This document shows positions 1-10,499 of a stretch of 64,000 nt of DNA, in pieces. The notes under the pieces were generated by a model. The model saw nothing but the letters and a program-made list of their open reading frames with translations, made no database searches and was not told the origin of the DNA. Both the position numbers and the translations under genes were made by a program. The DNA comes from Agrobacterium tumefaciens (GTDB lineage: Bacteria > Pseudomonadota > Alphaproteobacteria > Rhizobiales > Rhizobiaceae), in contig NZ_JXQV01000051.1 of assembly GCF_000834635.1 (NCBI RefSeq), positions 1-64,000 of the forward strand. The letters run 5' to 3'. Within the stretch, counting starts at the first letter, position 1. Every line of letters starts with the position of its first letter.

Positions 1-78
1 ACGGGCGGCATCAACGCCACTCTCCATGCTCTTTGGGATAGCGCTGAAAGCTCTTCCCTTGGTGTGCACTGTTGTCAG
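1..78 (-). CDS. rsfS: Ribosomal silencing factor RsfS, N-terminal fragment cut by the window edge
   Basis: Only the first 26 codons lie in the window; the rest is beyond base 1. They read TTVHTKGRAFSAIPKSMESG and continue VDAAR, which resembles the N-terminus of the rhizobial DUF143/RsfS family as I remember it. RsfS binds ribosomal protein L14 and blocks subunit joining in starvation. The position directly after nadD on the same strand is its usual place. No ATG is present: a CTG at 78 lies 5 nt after a GAGGAA ribosome site, while a GTG at 69 is the other candidate. I prefer CTG on spacing, but the start is uncertain. The identification rests on a short stretch plus gene order. Confidence 0.6.
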   Translation of the reverse strand, partial: MTTVHTKGRAFSAIPKSMESGVDAAR

Positions 79-121
79 TTGTTTTCCTCTCAAAATGACA
101 AACCAGATACTGTGGCACGCG

Positions 122-140
122 ATTCTGTGCGCCACAGAAT
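122..140. repeat. Perfect 8-bp inverted repeat in the nadD-rsfS gap
   Basis: ATTCTGTG and CACAGAAT flank a 3-nt spacer. A second, overlapping pairing (CTGTGGC at 110-116 with GCCACAG at 131-137) is possible, so the RNA could switch between two hairpins. It sits between the nadD stop and the rsfS start and has no U-tract, so it is more likely a leader structure or operator than a terminator. Confidence 0.5.
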
Positions 141-199
141 AAAGGTGGCATCAAAGCGTTAACTTTTCAAGATGCGCGTAAAGGCTAGAATTTGCCCAT

Positions 200-823
200 T
201 CAGCTTTGCGCGTTGCGCAGGGCCGTGGAGCTCAATGTGGACCGTGGGCCATGGATGAACATCCATGCAGGCGCTGTTTTCGTCCATAGAATGCCAGCAT
301 CATCTTCATCCACACGCGCCTGGCTATAGGCCTGCGCCATCGTAGAAGAGAGATAGGCGAGCGTGGCACCCGGCCTGTCGATGACCGCGATGGGAAATGT
401 CTCGGCGATCTTGCGCCAGTTCTGCCAGCGGTGAAAGCTGCGAAGATTATCCGCACCCATGATCCAGATGAAACGGGCAAGCGGGTTCTTGGCCTTGATG
501 AGGCGAAGGGTATTGGCAGTATAGGTCACGCCGAAGGATTGCTCGAAGGCTGTTATCTTGATGCGTGGATCGGAAACCAGCGCCTCGCATGCGTTGATGC
601 GCGTTGCCAGAGGCGCAAGCTCGGCCCTGTTCTTCAACGGATTGCCGGGTGTGACCATCCACCAGAGCTGGTCGAGACCCAGACGCCGCAAGGCAATTTC
701 TGCTACCAGCGCATGGCCCGCATGGGGCGGGTTGAACGAGCCGCCGAACAGGCCGATCACCATGCCGCGCTCGGTATGCGGCATGGTCAGGTAGCGCTTG
801 TCGAGGCCATGATCCGCGGTCAA
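200..823 (-). CDS. nadD: Nicotinate-nucleotide adenylyltransferase
   Basis: Transfers AMP from ATP to nicotinate mononucleotide to give deamido-NAD, the penultimate step of NAD synthesis in the cytoplasm. The nucleotidyltransferase signature GGSFNPPHAGH is at residues 27-37, and the C-terminal SSTALR segment matches the family's ISSTxIR nucleotide-binding motif. At 207 residues it is near the usual length; starts at Met14 or Met21 would be closer to the E. coli form, so the exact start is open. It begins 2 nt after the proA stop and so is probably co-transcribed with proB-proA, as in other Rhizobiaceae. Confidence 0.93.
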   Translation of the reverse strand: MTADHGLDKRYLTMPHTERGMVIGLFGGSFNPPHAGHALVAEIALRRLGLDQLWWMVTPGNPLKNRAELAPLATRINACEALVSDPRIKITAFEQSFGVTYTANTLRLIKAKNPLARFIWIMGADNLRSFHRWQNWRKIAETFPIAVIDRPGATLAYLSSTMAQAYSQARVDEDDAGILWTKTAPAWMFIHGPRSTLSSTALRNAQS

Positions 824-825
824 TA

Positions 826-2104
826 TCAGGTCCGTGTCTGGCCGGTGCCATGCACACGGTATTTGAAGGATGTCAGTTGCTCCACACCGACAGGCCCGCG
901 CGCGTGCATCTTGCCCGTGGCGATGCCGATTTCCGCGCCCATGCCAAACTCGCCACCATCGGCAAATTGGGTCGAGGCGTTGTGAAGTAGAATGGCCGAA
1001 TCGATCTCGTTGAAGAAACGCTCAACGACTTCAGGGTCTTCAGCGATGACAGCTTCGGTGTGGTTGGAGGAATAGGTGCCGATATGGGCGATGGCACCGG
1101 AGATACCATCAACCACAGCCACAGAAATGATCGCGTCCAGATATTCCGTGCGCCAGTCTTCCTCGGTTGCTGCCGTAACGCCGCTGACCGCATCCATCAC
1201 GGCCTGCGATCCACGAACCTCACAGCCGCCGTCGATCAGCACATTGACCAGTGGTGCAAGATGTGTGGCGACAGCCGCGCTATCGATGAGCAAGGTTTCC
1301 GCCGAGCCGCAAATGCCGGTGCGGCGCATTTTGGAGTTCAGCACCACCTTGCGCGCCATGTCCAGATCAGCCGATTTATCGACATAGACGTGGCAGATGC
1401 CCTCAAGATGCGCAAAGACAGGTACCCGCGCTTCCGACTGAACACGAGCAACGAGGCTCTTGCCACCACGGGGCACGATGACGTCCACCGTGCCGCCAAG
1501 TCCACCCAACAGGCTGCCGACAGCGGCGCGATCGGTGACGGGCACGAGCTGGATGGCATGCTCTGGAAGGCCTGCAATCTTCAGACCTTCCACAAGGCAG
1601 GCGTGGATGGCACGCGATGAATATTGCGAGTCCGAACCGCCGCGCAGGATCACCGCATTGCCGGCTTTGAGACAAAGCGCACCTGCGTCAGCCGTCACAT
1701 TCGGGCGGCTTTCATAGATCACGCCGATAACGCCGAGCGGCGTGCGGACCCGCTCGATCTTCAGACCATTGGGCCGATCCCATGCCGCAATCACCTCACC
1801 AACGGGGTTTGGCAGTGCTGCGATGGAGCGAATGCCGTCGGCAATCGCGGCGATGCGCGAAGCATCCAGTTTCAGACGGTCGATGAAAGAGGCGGCAACG
1901 CCCGCAATTTCTGCGGCTGCGACATCCCTGGCATTGGCGTCGAGAATCTTCGCCTCGGACGCCTTGATTGCGGATGCCATAGCCAGCAAAGCCCGGTTTT
2001 TCTGATCGGTGCTGGCAATGGACAACGGTCGGGAAGCAGCTTTTGCCTGAGCGCCGATGGACAGCATCAGCGTTTCGATATCATGGCTCTGCTTCACGGC
2101 CTGT

Positions 2105-2112
<8 letters not shown>
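826..2112 (-). CDS. proA: Gamma-glutamyl phosphate reductase
   Basis: Second enzyme of proline synthesis: reduces gamma-glutamyl phosphate with NADPH to glutamate semialdehyde. The aldehyde-dehydrogenase-like fold is clear: the cofactor-binding stretch [16 protein letters not shown], the VPRGGK motif, and the catalytic Cys in [13 protein letters not shown] start it at the ATG of MPEQAVKQ, which overlaps the proB stop by 8 nt (ATGCCTGA); this gives 428 residues, the normal family length. A start 7 codons upstream at 2133 is possible but would overlap proB further. The overlap indicates translational coupling to proB, whose labile product ProA uses. Confidence 0.95.
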
Positions 2113-4359
<2,247 letters not shown>

Positions 4360-4475
4360 TTAGTGGCAAGTCCAGCAGTCAATGTGCGGGCTTGCTTTAA
4401 AAAAAGGGTCTGACGCTCCAAATATAGGGGCGCGTCCTCAAGGTCAAAGATTATCGTGATTTTAGAGCCTGTAGC

Positions 4476-4506
4476 ACAAGGCCGGTTCACGAAAAACCGG
4501 CCTTGT
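4476..4506 (-). terminator. 12-bp hairpin downstream of the acetyltransferase pair
   Basis: ACAAGGCCGGTT pairs perfectly with AACCGGCCTTGT around a 7-nt loop, 9 bp past the stop of the preceding minus-strand gene. The run of T after the stem is poor, so termination may be inefficient or the element may protect the 3' end. The obgE promoter should lie between this hairpin and 4339. Confidence 0.55.
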
Positions 4507-4515
4507 TGATGTTAT

Positions 4516-5091
4516 CTATGCGCGTGACGGTCGAAATGTCCGTGCGGTCACGGCGGTGTCGATATGTGTGACCATGGTGGAGCGCGAGGCGGCATAGATT
4601 TCATGGCAGCCGATGACCCTAAAGCCGAGCTTTTCCTGCACGCGCAGCGAGGCGGCGTTATCAGCAAACACGCCGGAATAAAGGGTCTCATCCGGCATGT
4701 GCTGGAAGAAACGCTCCGTCACGGCCGATGCCGCTTCCGTCATATAACCCTTGCCCGAATGCGCAGGGTTCAGCCAATAACCGAGTTGCCATTCGCCATC
4801 CCGTTCTTCCACGGAAACAACGCCGATAAGGGTATCATCGGCGCAGGTGATGGCGAAATCCCACCCCGGCGCGGTGCCGACCGTTCGCATGATCAACCAT
4901 TCCAGCGCATCCTGCCTATGGTAGGGTGCGGGAATGCGTCTCAACATCCGTGCGACCTGAAAGTCGCTCAGTGCCTCGGCAATGCTTCCGGCGTCGGAAA
5001 GCTGTTGTGGACGCAGCACGAGCCGACGGGTTTTGATCGTCTGGCCCTTGGTCGCCGGGTCTTGTGGCTGTGTCGCGTGAACCATACTCAT
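4516..5091 (-). CDS. RimJ/RimL-type GNAT N-acetyltransferase
   Basis: A 191-residue acetyl-CoA-dependent acetyltransferase of the Acetyltransf_3 type. It opens with TRRLVLRPQQLSDAGSI, typical of protein-N-terminal or small-molecule acetylases, has the acetyl-CoA loop in HSGKGYMTEAA, and the late NAASLRVQEKLGF motif. The substrate cannot be read from sequence. I use the ATG that overlaps the upstream acetyltransferase's stop as ATGA; an ORF start 57 nt further up would run into that gene. The two acetyltransferases share fold and residue pattern and look like an old tandem duplication. Confidence 0.82.
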   Translation of the reverse strand: MSMVHATQPQDPATKGQTIKTRRLVLRPQQLSDAGSIAEALSDFQVARMLRRIPAPYHRQDALEWLIMRTVGTAPGWDFAITCADDTLIGVVSVEERDGEWQLGYWLNPAHSGKGYMTEAASAVTERFFQHMPDETLYSGVFADNAASLRVQEKLGFRVIGCHEIYAASRSTMVTHIDTAVTARTFRPSRA

Positions 5092-5720
5092 CGTGTGTCT
5101 CCCCAGCTTCGCAGCGAAACCCATGTCTTGCGGTCCAGCCGGTACCATTCAACCGGCATCATGCCGCCGAGCGCCAATGAGGCGACCATGCCGGAACCTT
5201 GAAGCTGGAAACCGCACTTTTGTATGACGCGGCGCGAGGCAATGTTGGTGACGCGGCAGCGCGCATCGATCTGTTCGATGTCACGCGTGCGGAAGGCCAT
5301 GTCGATCAGGGCATGGGCGGCTTCGGTGGTGTAGCCCTTGTTCCAGTGGGGTTCGCCCAGCCAGTAGCCCATTTCGAGCGTCTTCTGGTCGTCGTGCTGT
5401 TCAAGCCCGCAGCAACCCAGAAATTCGCCGTTGTCCATGCGGGTAATGGCATAGACGCACTTGCCAATCTCGCCCGCTTTCGCACGTCGCACGAAATCCG
5501 CGGCATCTTTGGCCGTATAAGGATGCGGCATACGCGACACCATGGTCGCAATATTGGCGTTGTTGGCAAGATGGGCAAGGGCGTCCATGTCTTCTTCGTG
5601 AGGCGCGCGCAAAACGAGCCTTTGCGATAATAAGACGGGGCAATCGGTCCTTGACCGGTCCGGCCTTGGCCGTTCTTCGGGTGACCGTAATTGGTCTTCC
5701 CTTAACAATTCAGCTTGCAT
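5088..5720 (-). CDS. RimJ/RimL-type GNAT N-acetyltransferase
   Basis: A 210-residue paralogue of the next gene downstream. A charged N-terminal extension of about 28 residues precedes SQRLVLRAPHEEDMDAL; the acetyl-CoA site is HWNKGYTTEAAHAL and the late motif NIASRRVIQKCGF. The substrate is unknown; ribosomal-protein N-termini are one option, given the nearby L27 and L21 genes, but many GNATs of this class act on other targets. A strong terminator lies just upstream, so it probably has its own promoter in the 25 bp between that hairpin and the start or depends on read-through. Confidence 0.82.
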   Translation of the reverse strand: MQAELLREDQLRSPEERPRPDRSRTDCPVLLSQRLVLRAPHEEDMDALAHLANNANIATMVSRMPHPYTAKDAADFVRRAKAGEIGKCVYAITRMDNGEFLGCCGLEQHDDQKTLEMGYWLGEPHWNKGYTTEAAHALIDMAFRTRDIEQIDARCRVTNIASRRVIQKCGFQLQGSGMVASLALGGMMPVEWYRLDRKTWVSLRSWGDTR

Positions 5721-5745
5721 GGTTCAGTCCCTCCATGAGGTTAAG

Positions 5746-5785
5746 AAAAAAGGGGAGTTGGGTGGTGCCCCAACTCCCCTTTTTT
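5746..5785 (-). terminator. Rho-independent terminator of rplU-rpmA
   Basis: A 17-bp perfect stem (arm AAAAAAGGGGAGTTGGG, 6-nt loop) ending in TTTTTT on both strands, so it can work in either direction. It separates the ribosomal operon from the acetyltransferase genes. Confidence 0.9.
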
Positions 5786-5849
5786 ATGACTGAACCTGTT
5801 ACGTCTCAGCCGGGTCATTGGGACACCGGCTGCATATGACGCGACCGGC

Positions 5850-6119
5850 TTATTCTGCTGCTTCGGCTTTCGGGGCCACAGATACGTATACGCGGCCGTT
5901 TGCCTTCGAGCGGAAGGACACGTTGCCGGCTGTCAGTGCGAAAATCGTGTGGTCCTTGCCAAGGCCAACATTGGCGCCTGGATGCCACTGAGTTCCGCGC
6001 TGACGCAGAATAATGTTGCCTGGAATGACGGCTTCGCCGCCGAACTTCTTCACGCCAAGGCGCTTGGAATTCGAATCGCGACCGTTACGCGATGAACCAC
6101 CAGCTTTTTTATGTGCCAT
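5850..6119 (-). CDS. rpmA: 50S ribosomal protein L27
   Basis: 89 residues starting [16 protein letters not shown], the canonical L27 N-terminus that reaches the peptidyl transferase centre, followed by [11 protein letters not shown] and [15 protein letters not shown]. It is 41 nt downstream of rplU, with which it forms the standard two-gene operon. The end carries a short Ala/Glu tail (KAEAAE). No N-terminal extension needing cleavage is present. Confidence 0.98.
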   Translation of the reverse strand: MAHKKAGGSSRNGRDSNSKRLGVKKFGGEAVIPGNIILRQRGTQWHPGANVGLGKDHTIFALTAGNVSFRSKANGRVYVSVAPKAEAAE

Positions 6120-6160
6120 TGGATTTCTCCTTTAAAACCTAGTTTCCCGTGTCGCGCCGA

Positions 6161-6475
6161 TTAGGCTGCAACGATGTCCGTGATACGGACGACGGTGTGA
6201 TGCTGACGATGACCGCGCGTACGCTTGGAGTTCTGACGACGACGCTTCTTGAAGGCGATGACCTTCTTGCCGCGATTGTGTTCGACAACTTCAGCCTTGA
6301 CCGTTGCACCAGCAACGAAAGGAGCGCCGAACTGTGCGTCAGCGCCAACGCCGATCACGAGAACTTCGGTGAATTCTACTGTTGCGCCAGCTTCTGCTTC
6401 CAACTTTTCAATTGTGAGCACGTCGTTGGCCGCTACACGGTACTGCTTACCGCCGGTCTTGATGACTGCGAACAT
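6161..6475 (-). CDS. rplU: 50S ribosomal protein L21
   Basis: 104 residues beginning [14 protein letters not shown], the L21 signature, and ending with the basic [20 protein letters not shown] segment followed by ITDIVAA. It binds 23S rRNA in the large subunit. First gene of rplU-rpmA; the upstream leader contains a small CCGCAAATGCGG palindrome at 6508-6519 that could be part of a leader structure. Confidence 0.98.
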   Translation of the reverse strand: MFAVIKTGGKQYRVAANDVLTIEKLEAEAGATVEFTEVLVIGVGADAQFGAPFVAGATVKAEVVEHNRGKKVIAFKKRRRQNSKRTRGHRQHHTVVRITDIVAA

Positions 6476-6804
6476 TTTTTACCCTTTCATGTTCGTTCCG
6501 GCTCTGCCCGCAAATGCGGTCTGGCCGTCTTTTTATCAGTCGAGTAGCCTGGATTGCGAAGCTTCAATGCCTCTTGAAACCCAGGCCGGTGAAACCGCTT
6601 TTTAAAAGGCGGTGTGAACGGAAGACGGAATACGCCCTCAATTTGGTTGCGGGATACGCGAGAAGCCTATTTCTGTCAAGGTCGTCCAGAGGTTGAAAAC
6701 ATGGCTTTCGGGCGAGAATCTCATTAGATTTTCACAGTTGTGGCAAACAGGCCTCGAAATTTGATTGACGAGGGTTTATATGGGCCTCTCAACAAGGAGC
6801 AGAA
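6476..6804. other. Intergenic region between divergent rplU and the zincin gene
   Basis: 329 bp without a credible gene. It must hold the rplU-rpmA promoter (reading left) and that of the metallopeptidase (reading right), whose ribosome site AGGAG is at about 6795. A TATATG at 6778-6783 is a possible -10 for the right-hand gene, but I see no matching -35. Apart from the CCGCAAATGCGG palindrome nothing else stands out. Confidence 0.5.
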
Positions 6805-7245
6805 ATGGCCCGCATTGATAAAACCGACGATTGGCGGGATCGCCACGCGCCGACACTTTCAGCCTTTGAATCGCTTGCCATCGAGGCATATGGCCATTTG
6901 CCCGACGAGTTTCGCGCCCTGACCAAGGACCTGATCATCGAGATCGCGGATTTCCCGACCGATGAGGTGTTCGAGGATATGGCGCTCGAGACGCCATTCG
7001 ATCTGCTCGGCCTGTTCGAAGGCCGTGGCATTTCAGAACGCTTCACCATGGACACTGGTGAGATGGTCAACCGGATCATCCTCTATCGTCGGCCGATTCT
7101 GGATTACTGGGCCGAAAATGAGGAGACCCTGGGCGATATCATCACCCACGTGCTGATCCATGAAATCGGCCATCATTTCGGTCTGTCAGATGACGACATG
7201 GAACGCATTGAGGAAGGTGCGGATGAGGAAGCGACGGATCGTTGA
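6805..7245 (+). CDS. Zincin-like metallopeptidase family protein (PF06262 type)
   Basis: 146 residues with a compact HEIGHHFGLSDDDM zinc motif: His119 and His123 as ligands, Glu120 as the base and an Asp at 129 or 130 as likely third ligand. This HExGHHxxLSD form defines the minimal zincin family found in many bacteria next to housekeeping genes. No signal peptide is visible, so it is cytoplasmic. Its substrate is not known to me. A good ribosome site (AAGGAG) precedes the ATG. The gene converges on the DUF1737 gene with a 28-bp gap. Confidence 0.85.
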   Translation: MARIDKTDDWRDRHAPTLSAFESLAIEAYGHLPDEFRALTKDLIIEIADFPTDEVFEDMALETPFDLLGLFEGRGISERFTMDTGEMVNRIILYRRPILDYWAENEETLGDIITHVLIHEIGHHFGLSDDDMERIEEGADEEATDR

Positions 7246-7273
7246 TTCATCGCTCTTGTTGCCAGATTGAAGC

Positions 7274-7480
7274 CTATTGCTCGCCGAGCTTCATATCCGG
7301 GTGATATTCCTTGCCTTCAACGGTCTTAATCACCGGCTGTCCGCAGTGCATGACGCCGGTTGCCGCATTGAAGGCGTAGGTCGGTGATCCCGCAAGTTCC
7401 CAACCCTTGTTGAGCGCTTCAGTGACGCGATGACAAAACTTGGAGTCGTCAGGGCCGGTGATGAAACGGTAGACTTTCAT
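7274..7480 (-). CDS. DUF1737 small protein
   Basis: 68 residues, MKVYRFITGPDDSKFCHRV onward, with the conserved LNKGWELAGSPTYAF core that is diagnostic of DUF1737. Function unknown. It overlaps the lyase gene's stop by 4 nt (ATGA), so it is translated with that enzyme, which suggests but does not prove a shared role. Confidence 0.8.
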   Translation of the reverse strand: MKVYRFITGPDDSKFCHRVTEALNKGWELAGSPTYAFNAATGVMHCGQPVIKTVEGKEYHPDMKLGEQ

Positions 7481-8388
7481 GCTTTCTCTGCCTTTCTTCG
7501 GGCGATGATCTCGGCCATGGCCACCAGCCGTTCAGCCGGCTCGACATGCAGTCGCTCGATCATCCGTCCATTGGAGTTGATGACATTCAATCCCACAGAT
7601 TTTGGATCTGCGAAAGCGGCAATCACCTCGCGCGCCTCCGCCAATGCCTGCTCATCCGGCGCAAATGCCCGGTTTGCCGCCTCGATCTGGGCCGGATGGA
7701 TCAGCATCTTGCCGTCAAAACCCATGGCGCGGCCCTGCTCGCATTCTGCGGCAAAGGCATCGAGATCCCGGAATTCATTGCAAACGCTGTCGATGACTTC
7801 AAGGCCGTAGGCGCGGGCGGCCAGTACCGTCTGCATCAACCAGGGCACCAGATAGGTGCGGCCAGGCTCAGCCGGAACGCGGGTTTCCTTGCGCAGATCA
7901 TTGAGGCCAACCACGAAGCCGCCAAGCCGTGATCCTTGTGTGTGTGAAGCTTCGGCAATGGACGCGACGTTCAGCACACCTTTCGGGGTTTCGATCATCG
8001 CCCAGATCTTGAGGCCTTCAGGGGCATCGGCCTCTGCCAGCGCATCTGCCACATCCTGAATGTGCGAGAGCTGCTCCACCTTTGGAAGCAGTATGGCATC
8101 TGGTGCGCAAGTGAGAGCCGCCACCAGGTCGCTTTTCCCCGCCTCGGTGGAGAGGGGGTTGATGCGGATCATCGTCTCATAGGCTGGACGGGGCGTTTGC
8201 GCAAAGACCGTCAGAAGATTGGCGCGGGCCTCATCCTTCATGTCAGGTGCGACAGAATCTTCCAGATCGAAAATCACGCCATCGCAATCAAGCGACGTCA
8301 GCTTTGCAAGTGCGCGCAGGTTTACAGCGGGCACAGACAGAAGCGATCGGCGTGGGCGGACAGTATTGCTGAAATAAAAATCGGCCAT
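7477..8388 (-). CDS. CitE-like HpcH/HpaI aldolase-lyase family protein
   Basis: 303-residue TIM-barrel enzyme of the citrate lyase beta / malyl-CoA lyase group. Visible family features are RPRRSLLSVPAVN at the N-terminus, DGVIFDLEDSVAPDMK (metal-binding Asp/Glu), IRINPLST, WAMIETPKGVLN and GKMLIHPAQIEAAN. Without the alpha and gamma subunits of citrate lyase nearby it is not citrate lyase itself; a stand-alone (3S)-malyl-CoA or related acyl-CoA lyase or thioesterase is likely. Exact substrate undetermined. The downstream DUF1737 gene is translationally coupled. Confidence 0.85.
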   Translation of the reverse strand: MADFYFSNTVRPRRSLLSVPAVNLRALAKLTSLDCDGVIFDLEDSVAPDMKDEARANLLTVFAQTPRPAYETMIRINPLSTEAGKSDLVAALTCAPDAILLPKVEQLSHIQDVADALAEADAPEGLKIWAMIETPKGVLNVASIAEASHTQGSRLGGFVVGLNDLRKETRVPAEPGRTYLVPWLMQTVLAARAYGLEVIDSVCNEFRDLDAFAAECEQGRAMGFDGKMLIHPAQIEAANRAFAPDEQALAEAREVIAAFADPKSVGLNVINSNGRMIERLHVEPAERLVAMAEIIARRKAEKA

Positions 8389-8499
8389 GCCGCACTTGTG
8401 TCAACCTTTTGTGACAATCGCAAGCAGATAGGCGGTGTGCATCCTCTTGCAAGCAGCGCAAAGAAGGGCCACATTCGTCTGGACAGAAAGGTTTGGATC

Positions 8500-8736
8500 A
8501 TGCAGGGCATTCGTACATTCTTCTTCGCGGCTTCCAGCATCGCAATTCTGGCTTTGGCCGCACTCTTCACCGCTTCCTTGACGGTCGCGCTGGTTGGTGT
8601 CCTCGCAGTGTTCAGCGCGGTGCGCCTGTTCTCTGCGCGCCTCAAACCGGCCCCCATCCCCGTCAATCCGCGCCACCGCGAGCAGCAGAACATGCGCGTA
8701 TGGAATGACGGTCGCGGTACCATCATCGATCTTTGA
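8500..8736 (+). CDS. Small membrane-anchored conserved hypothetical protein
   Basis: 78 residues starting MQGIRTFFFAASSIAILAL; about residues 7-45 are one long or two short hydrophobic segments, followed by a basic stretch (RLKPAPIPVNPRHREQQ) and an ending MRVWNDGRGTIIDL. I have the impression that this tail is conserved in rhizobial small proteins, but I cannot name a family. The reading frame is open for a long way upstream, so the start rests on the Met before the hydrophobic segment, preceded by AGAAAG. Function unknown. Confidence 0.6.
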   Translation: MQGIRTFFFAASSIAILALAALFTASLTVALVGVLAVFSAVRLFSARLKPAPIPVNPRHREQQNMRVWNDGRGTIIDL

Positions 8737-8762
8737 TATCTCTCGATTGTTGTCGCTCGACG

Positions 8763-8778
8763 GGCTCTTCACAGAGCC
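8763..8778 (+). terminator. Short hairpin after the small membrane gene
   Basis: GGCTCT pairs with AGAGCC around a 4-nt loop, followed by TGTTTC. The stem is short and the U-tract weak, so this is at best a weak terminator before ppa. Confidence 0.3.
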
Positions 8779-8895
8779 TGTTTCAGAAGCGCGTATCGTG
8801 CAATAATCGTGCTTGTAGTTGATGCTTATGTTGCAAAGCGTCGACTTTCCCAGTATCGACATGGCAGTTCAACCCACCTAATCGAGGGAAACCGA

Positions 8896-9429
8896 ATGCG
8901 TATCGATGCTATTTCTATCGGCAAGAACCCGCCAGACGATATCAATGTGATCGTGGAGGTTCCTGTTGGTGGCCACCCGATCAAGTACGAGATGGACAAG
9001 GAAGCAGGCGCGCTGGTCGTTGACCGTTTCCTCTACACCCCGATGACCTATCCGGGTAACTATGGCTTCGTGCCGCACACCCTGTCTGAGGATGGCGACC
9101 CAATCGACGTGTTGATCTGCAACACCCGTCCTCTGGTTCCCGGCTGCGTGATCAATGTTCGCCCAATCGGCGTCATGATCATGGAAGACGACGGCGGCAA
9201 GGACGAGAAGATTCTGGCTGTTCCTGCGCCAAAGCTGACGCAGCGCTACGACAAGGTCCAGAACTACACGGACCTGCCTGAGATCACGCTGAAGCAGATC
9301 GAGCACTTCTTTGAGCACTACAAGGATCTGGAGCCCGGCAAGTGGGTGAAGATGGGCGGTTGGCAGAACGTTGACGTCGCCAAGAAGCTCATCGTTGAAG
9401 CTATCGAGCGCTACAAGTCGCAGGCTTGA
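8896..9429 (+). CDS. ppa: Inorganic pyrophosphatase (family I)
   Basis: Hydrolyses pyrophosphate, pulling nucleotide and tRNA-charging reactions forward. 177 residues, normal for the bacterial hexamer. Metal-binding residues sit in [23 protein letters not shown] (the DxDPxD motif) and in the DDGGKDEKI segment. I start at [13 protein letters not shown], preceded by GAGGGAA at proper spacing; the open frame extends 29 codons upstream but that part is not conserved in type. Monocistronic, with its own terminator. Confidence 0.97.
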   Translation: MRIDAISIGKNPPDDINVIVEVPVGGHPIKYEMDKEAGALVVDRFLYTPMTYPGNYGFVPHTLSEDGDPIDVLICNTRPLVPGCVINVRPIGVMIMEDDGGKDEKILAVPAPKLTQRYDKVQNYTDLPEITLKQIEHFFEHYKDLEPGKWVKMGGWQNVDVAKKLIVEAIERYKSQA

Positions 9430-9460
9430 TCTAAGCTTTCAAACATCAGTTCAAATGACA

Positions 9461-9496
9461 AATCCTCCGGGTCGCATCGATCCGGAGGATTTTTTA
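9461..9496 (+). terminator. Terminator of ppa
   Basis: AATCCTCCGG pairs with CCGGAGGATT around an 11-nt loop and runs into TTTTT. It is 31 bp after the ppa stop and just before the end of the convergent yggT gene. Confidence 0.88.
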
Positions 9497-9512
9497 TGTC
9501 GATGGAGACGAT

Positions 9513-9833
9513 TTAGGCGACCAGCGGATAGATCGTGTTCCACATCAGTGAGCGGATGAAGAAAATCAGAAGCAGCAGGATGATCGGCGAAATATCGATG
9601 CCACCCAAATTTGGCAGGACGCGACGGATGGGTCTCAGCGCCGGCTCTGTGACGTTGTACAGAAAGCTGCCAATCGCACTGACGAATTGGTTGGAAGAAT
9701 TGATGACATTGAAGGCATAGAGCCAGGAGAAAATGGCACTGAGAATCAGCACCCAGGTATAAAGGTTCAAAGCCAGATCGATTGTCTGAAACAGGGCAAG
9801 CATCAATGTCTCCATATCGTTGTTGGATGACAT
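9513..9833 (-). CDS. YggT family integral membrane protein
   Basis: 106 residues with two hydrophobic spans, about 10-38 and 80-100, joined by the family's conserved [28 protein letters not shown] loop. YggT proteins are linked to cell division and osmotic response in other bacteria (CcmB/YlmG relatives in plastids); the mechanism is unclear. The first Met is used here, but the Met at 9815 (METLMLALF) fits the family length as well. No clear ribosome site decides between them. Confidence 0.85.
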   Translation of the reverse strand: MSSNNDMETLMLALFQTIDLALNLYTWVLILSAIFSWLYAFNVINSSNQFVSAIGSFLYNVTEPALRPIRRVLPNLGGIDISPIILLLLIFFIRSLMWNTIYPLVA

Positions 9834-9989
9834 TTAGTCATTCGCAGGCCAACCGGCAAGTGGTCGTTGGTTTGCAAGGCTTTTCGTGCCTTTACACCGT
9901 TACGAAATCGTCAAGCCGTCGATACAGTCGCACCGGCCTGACCGGTAGCACGCACCAGTCAATCATCATGCGTGGATGGTCGAGGACGG

Positions 9990-10481
9990 TCAGACGGTGT
10001 CTTTCTGATGTTCATTTTCGTCTGAAATGTTCACATGGGTTGCGGCTTGCTGGCGTTGCAAGACGCGGTCCCTGACGGACACGCCCAAAAGGTCGGCCAC
10101 GCGCCAGATGACGTGATCTTCCATCTCGTTGCGCTCACCATCCGCATAGACGATATCCCAGAGAATGCCGATGAGTTCGATGCGCTGGTCTTCGTCAAGG
10201 TGGCGGTTGATGTCGGCTGTGAAGCGGTAGTAATCGACCGCCTCGCTTCCTGCCTCACGTCCGGCATCCATTAAGGCATCGAGGTTGCCGGCGCTCAGCT
10301 TGTAGTGCTCCTGAAGCAGTTCGCGCAAACGCCGACGCTCGACATCGGACACCGTGCCATCGGCTTCCATCACCTGATAACAGAGTGCGGCAACTGCGAC
10401 CCTCAAATCGTCAGGAGCGAAGTCCTTTGACGATCCGCTCTGGCCAAGGTTCTGGAAAAATGACTGGATGCGATCGAACAT
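9990..10481 (-). CDS. TerB family protein
   Basis: 163 residues. The central domain, about 25-140, is an all-helical TerB fold: VAALCYQVMEADGTVSDVERRRL and IVYADGERNEMEDHVIWRVADLLG are the paired acidic-loop motifs typical of TerB/DjlA-N domains that may bind metal. No tellurite cluster is nearby, so a resistance role is not supported. It is 18 nt downstream of hemY and probably shares the transcript. Confidence 0.85.
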   Translation of the reverse strand: MFDRIQSFFQNLGQSGSSKDFAPDDLRVAVAALCYQVMEADGTVSDVERRRLRELLQEHYKLSAGNLDALMDAGREAGSEAVDYYRFTADINRHLDEDQRIELIGILWDIVYADGERNEMEDHVIWRVADLLGVSVRDRVLQRQQAATHVNISDENEHQKDTV

Positions 10482-10499
10482 GATTTTCCTTGAAATCGA

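Noticed and set aside
9990-10481. TerB protein as part of a tellurite-resistance or phage-defence cluster
   Set aside because: No terC, terD, terE or related genes adjoin it; it is attached to the hem operon.
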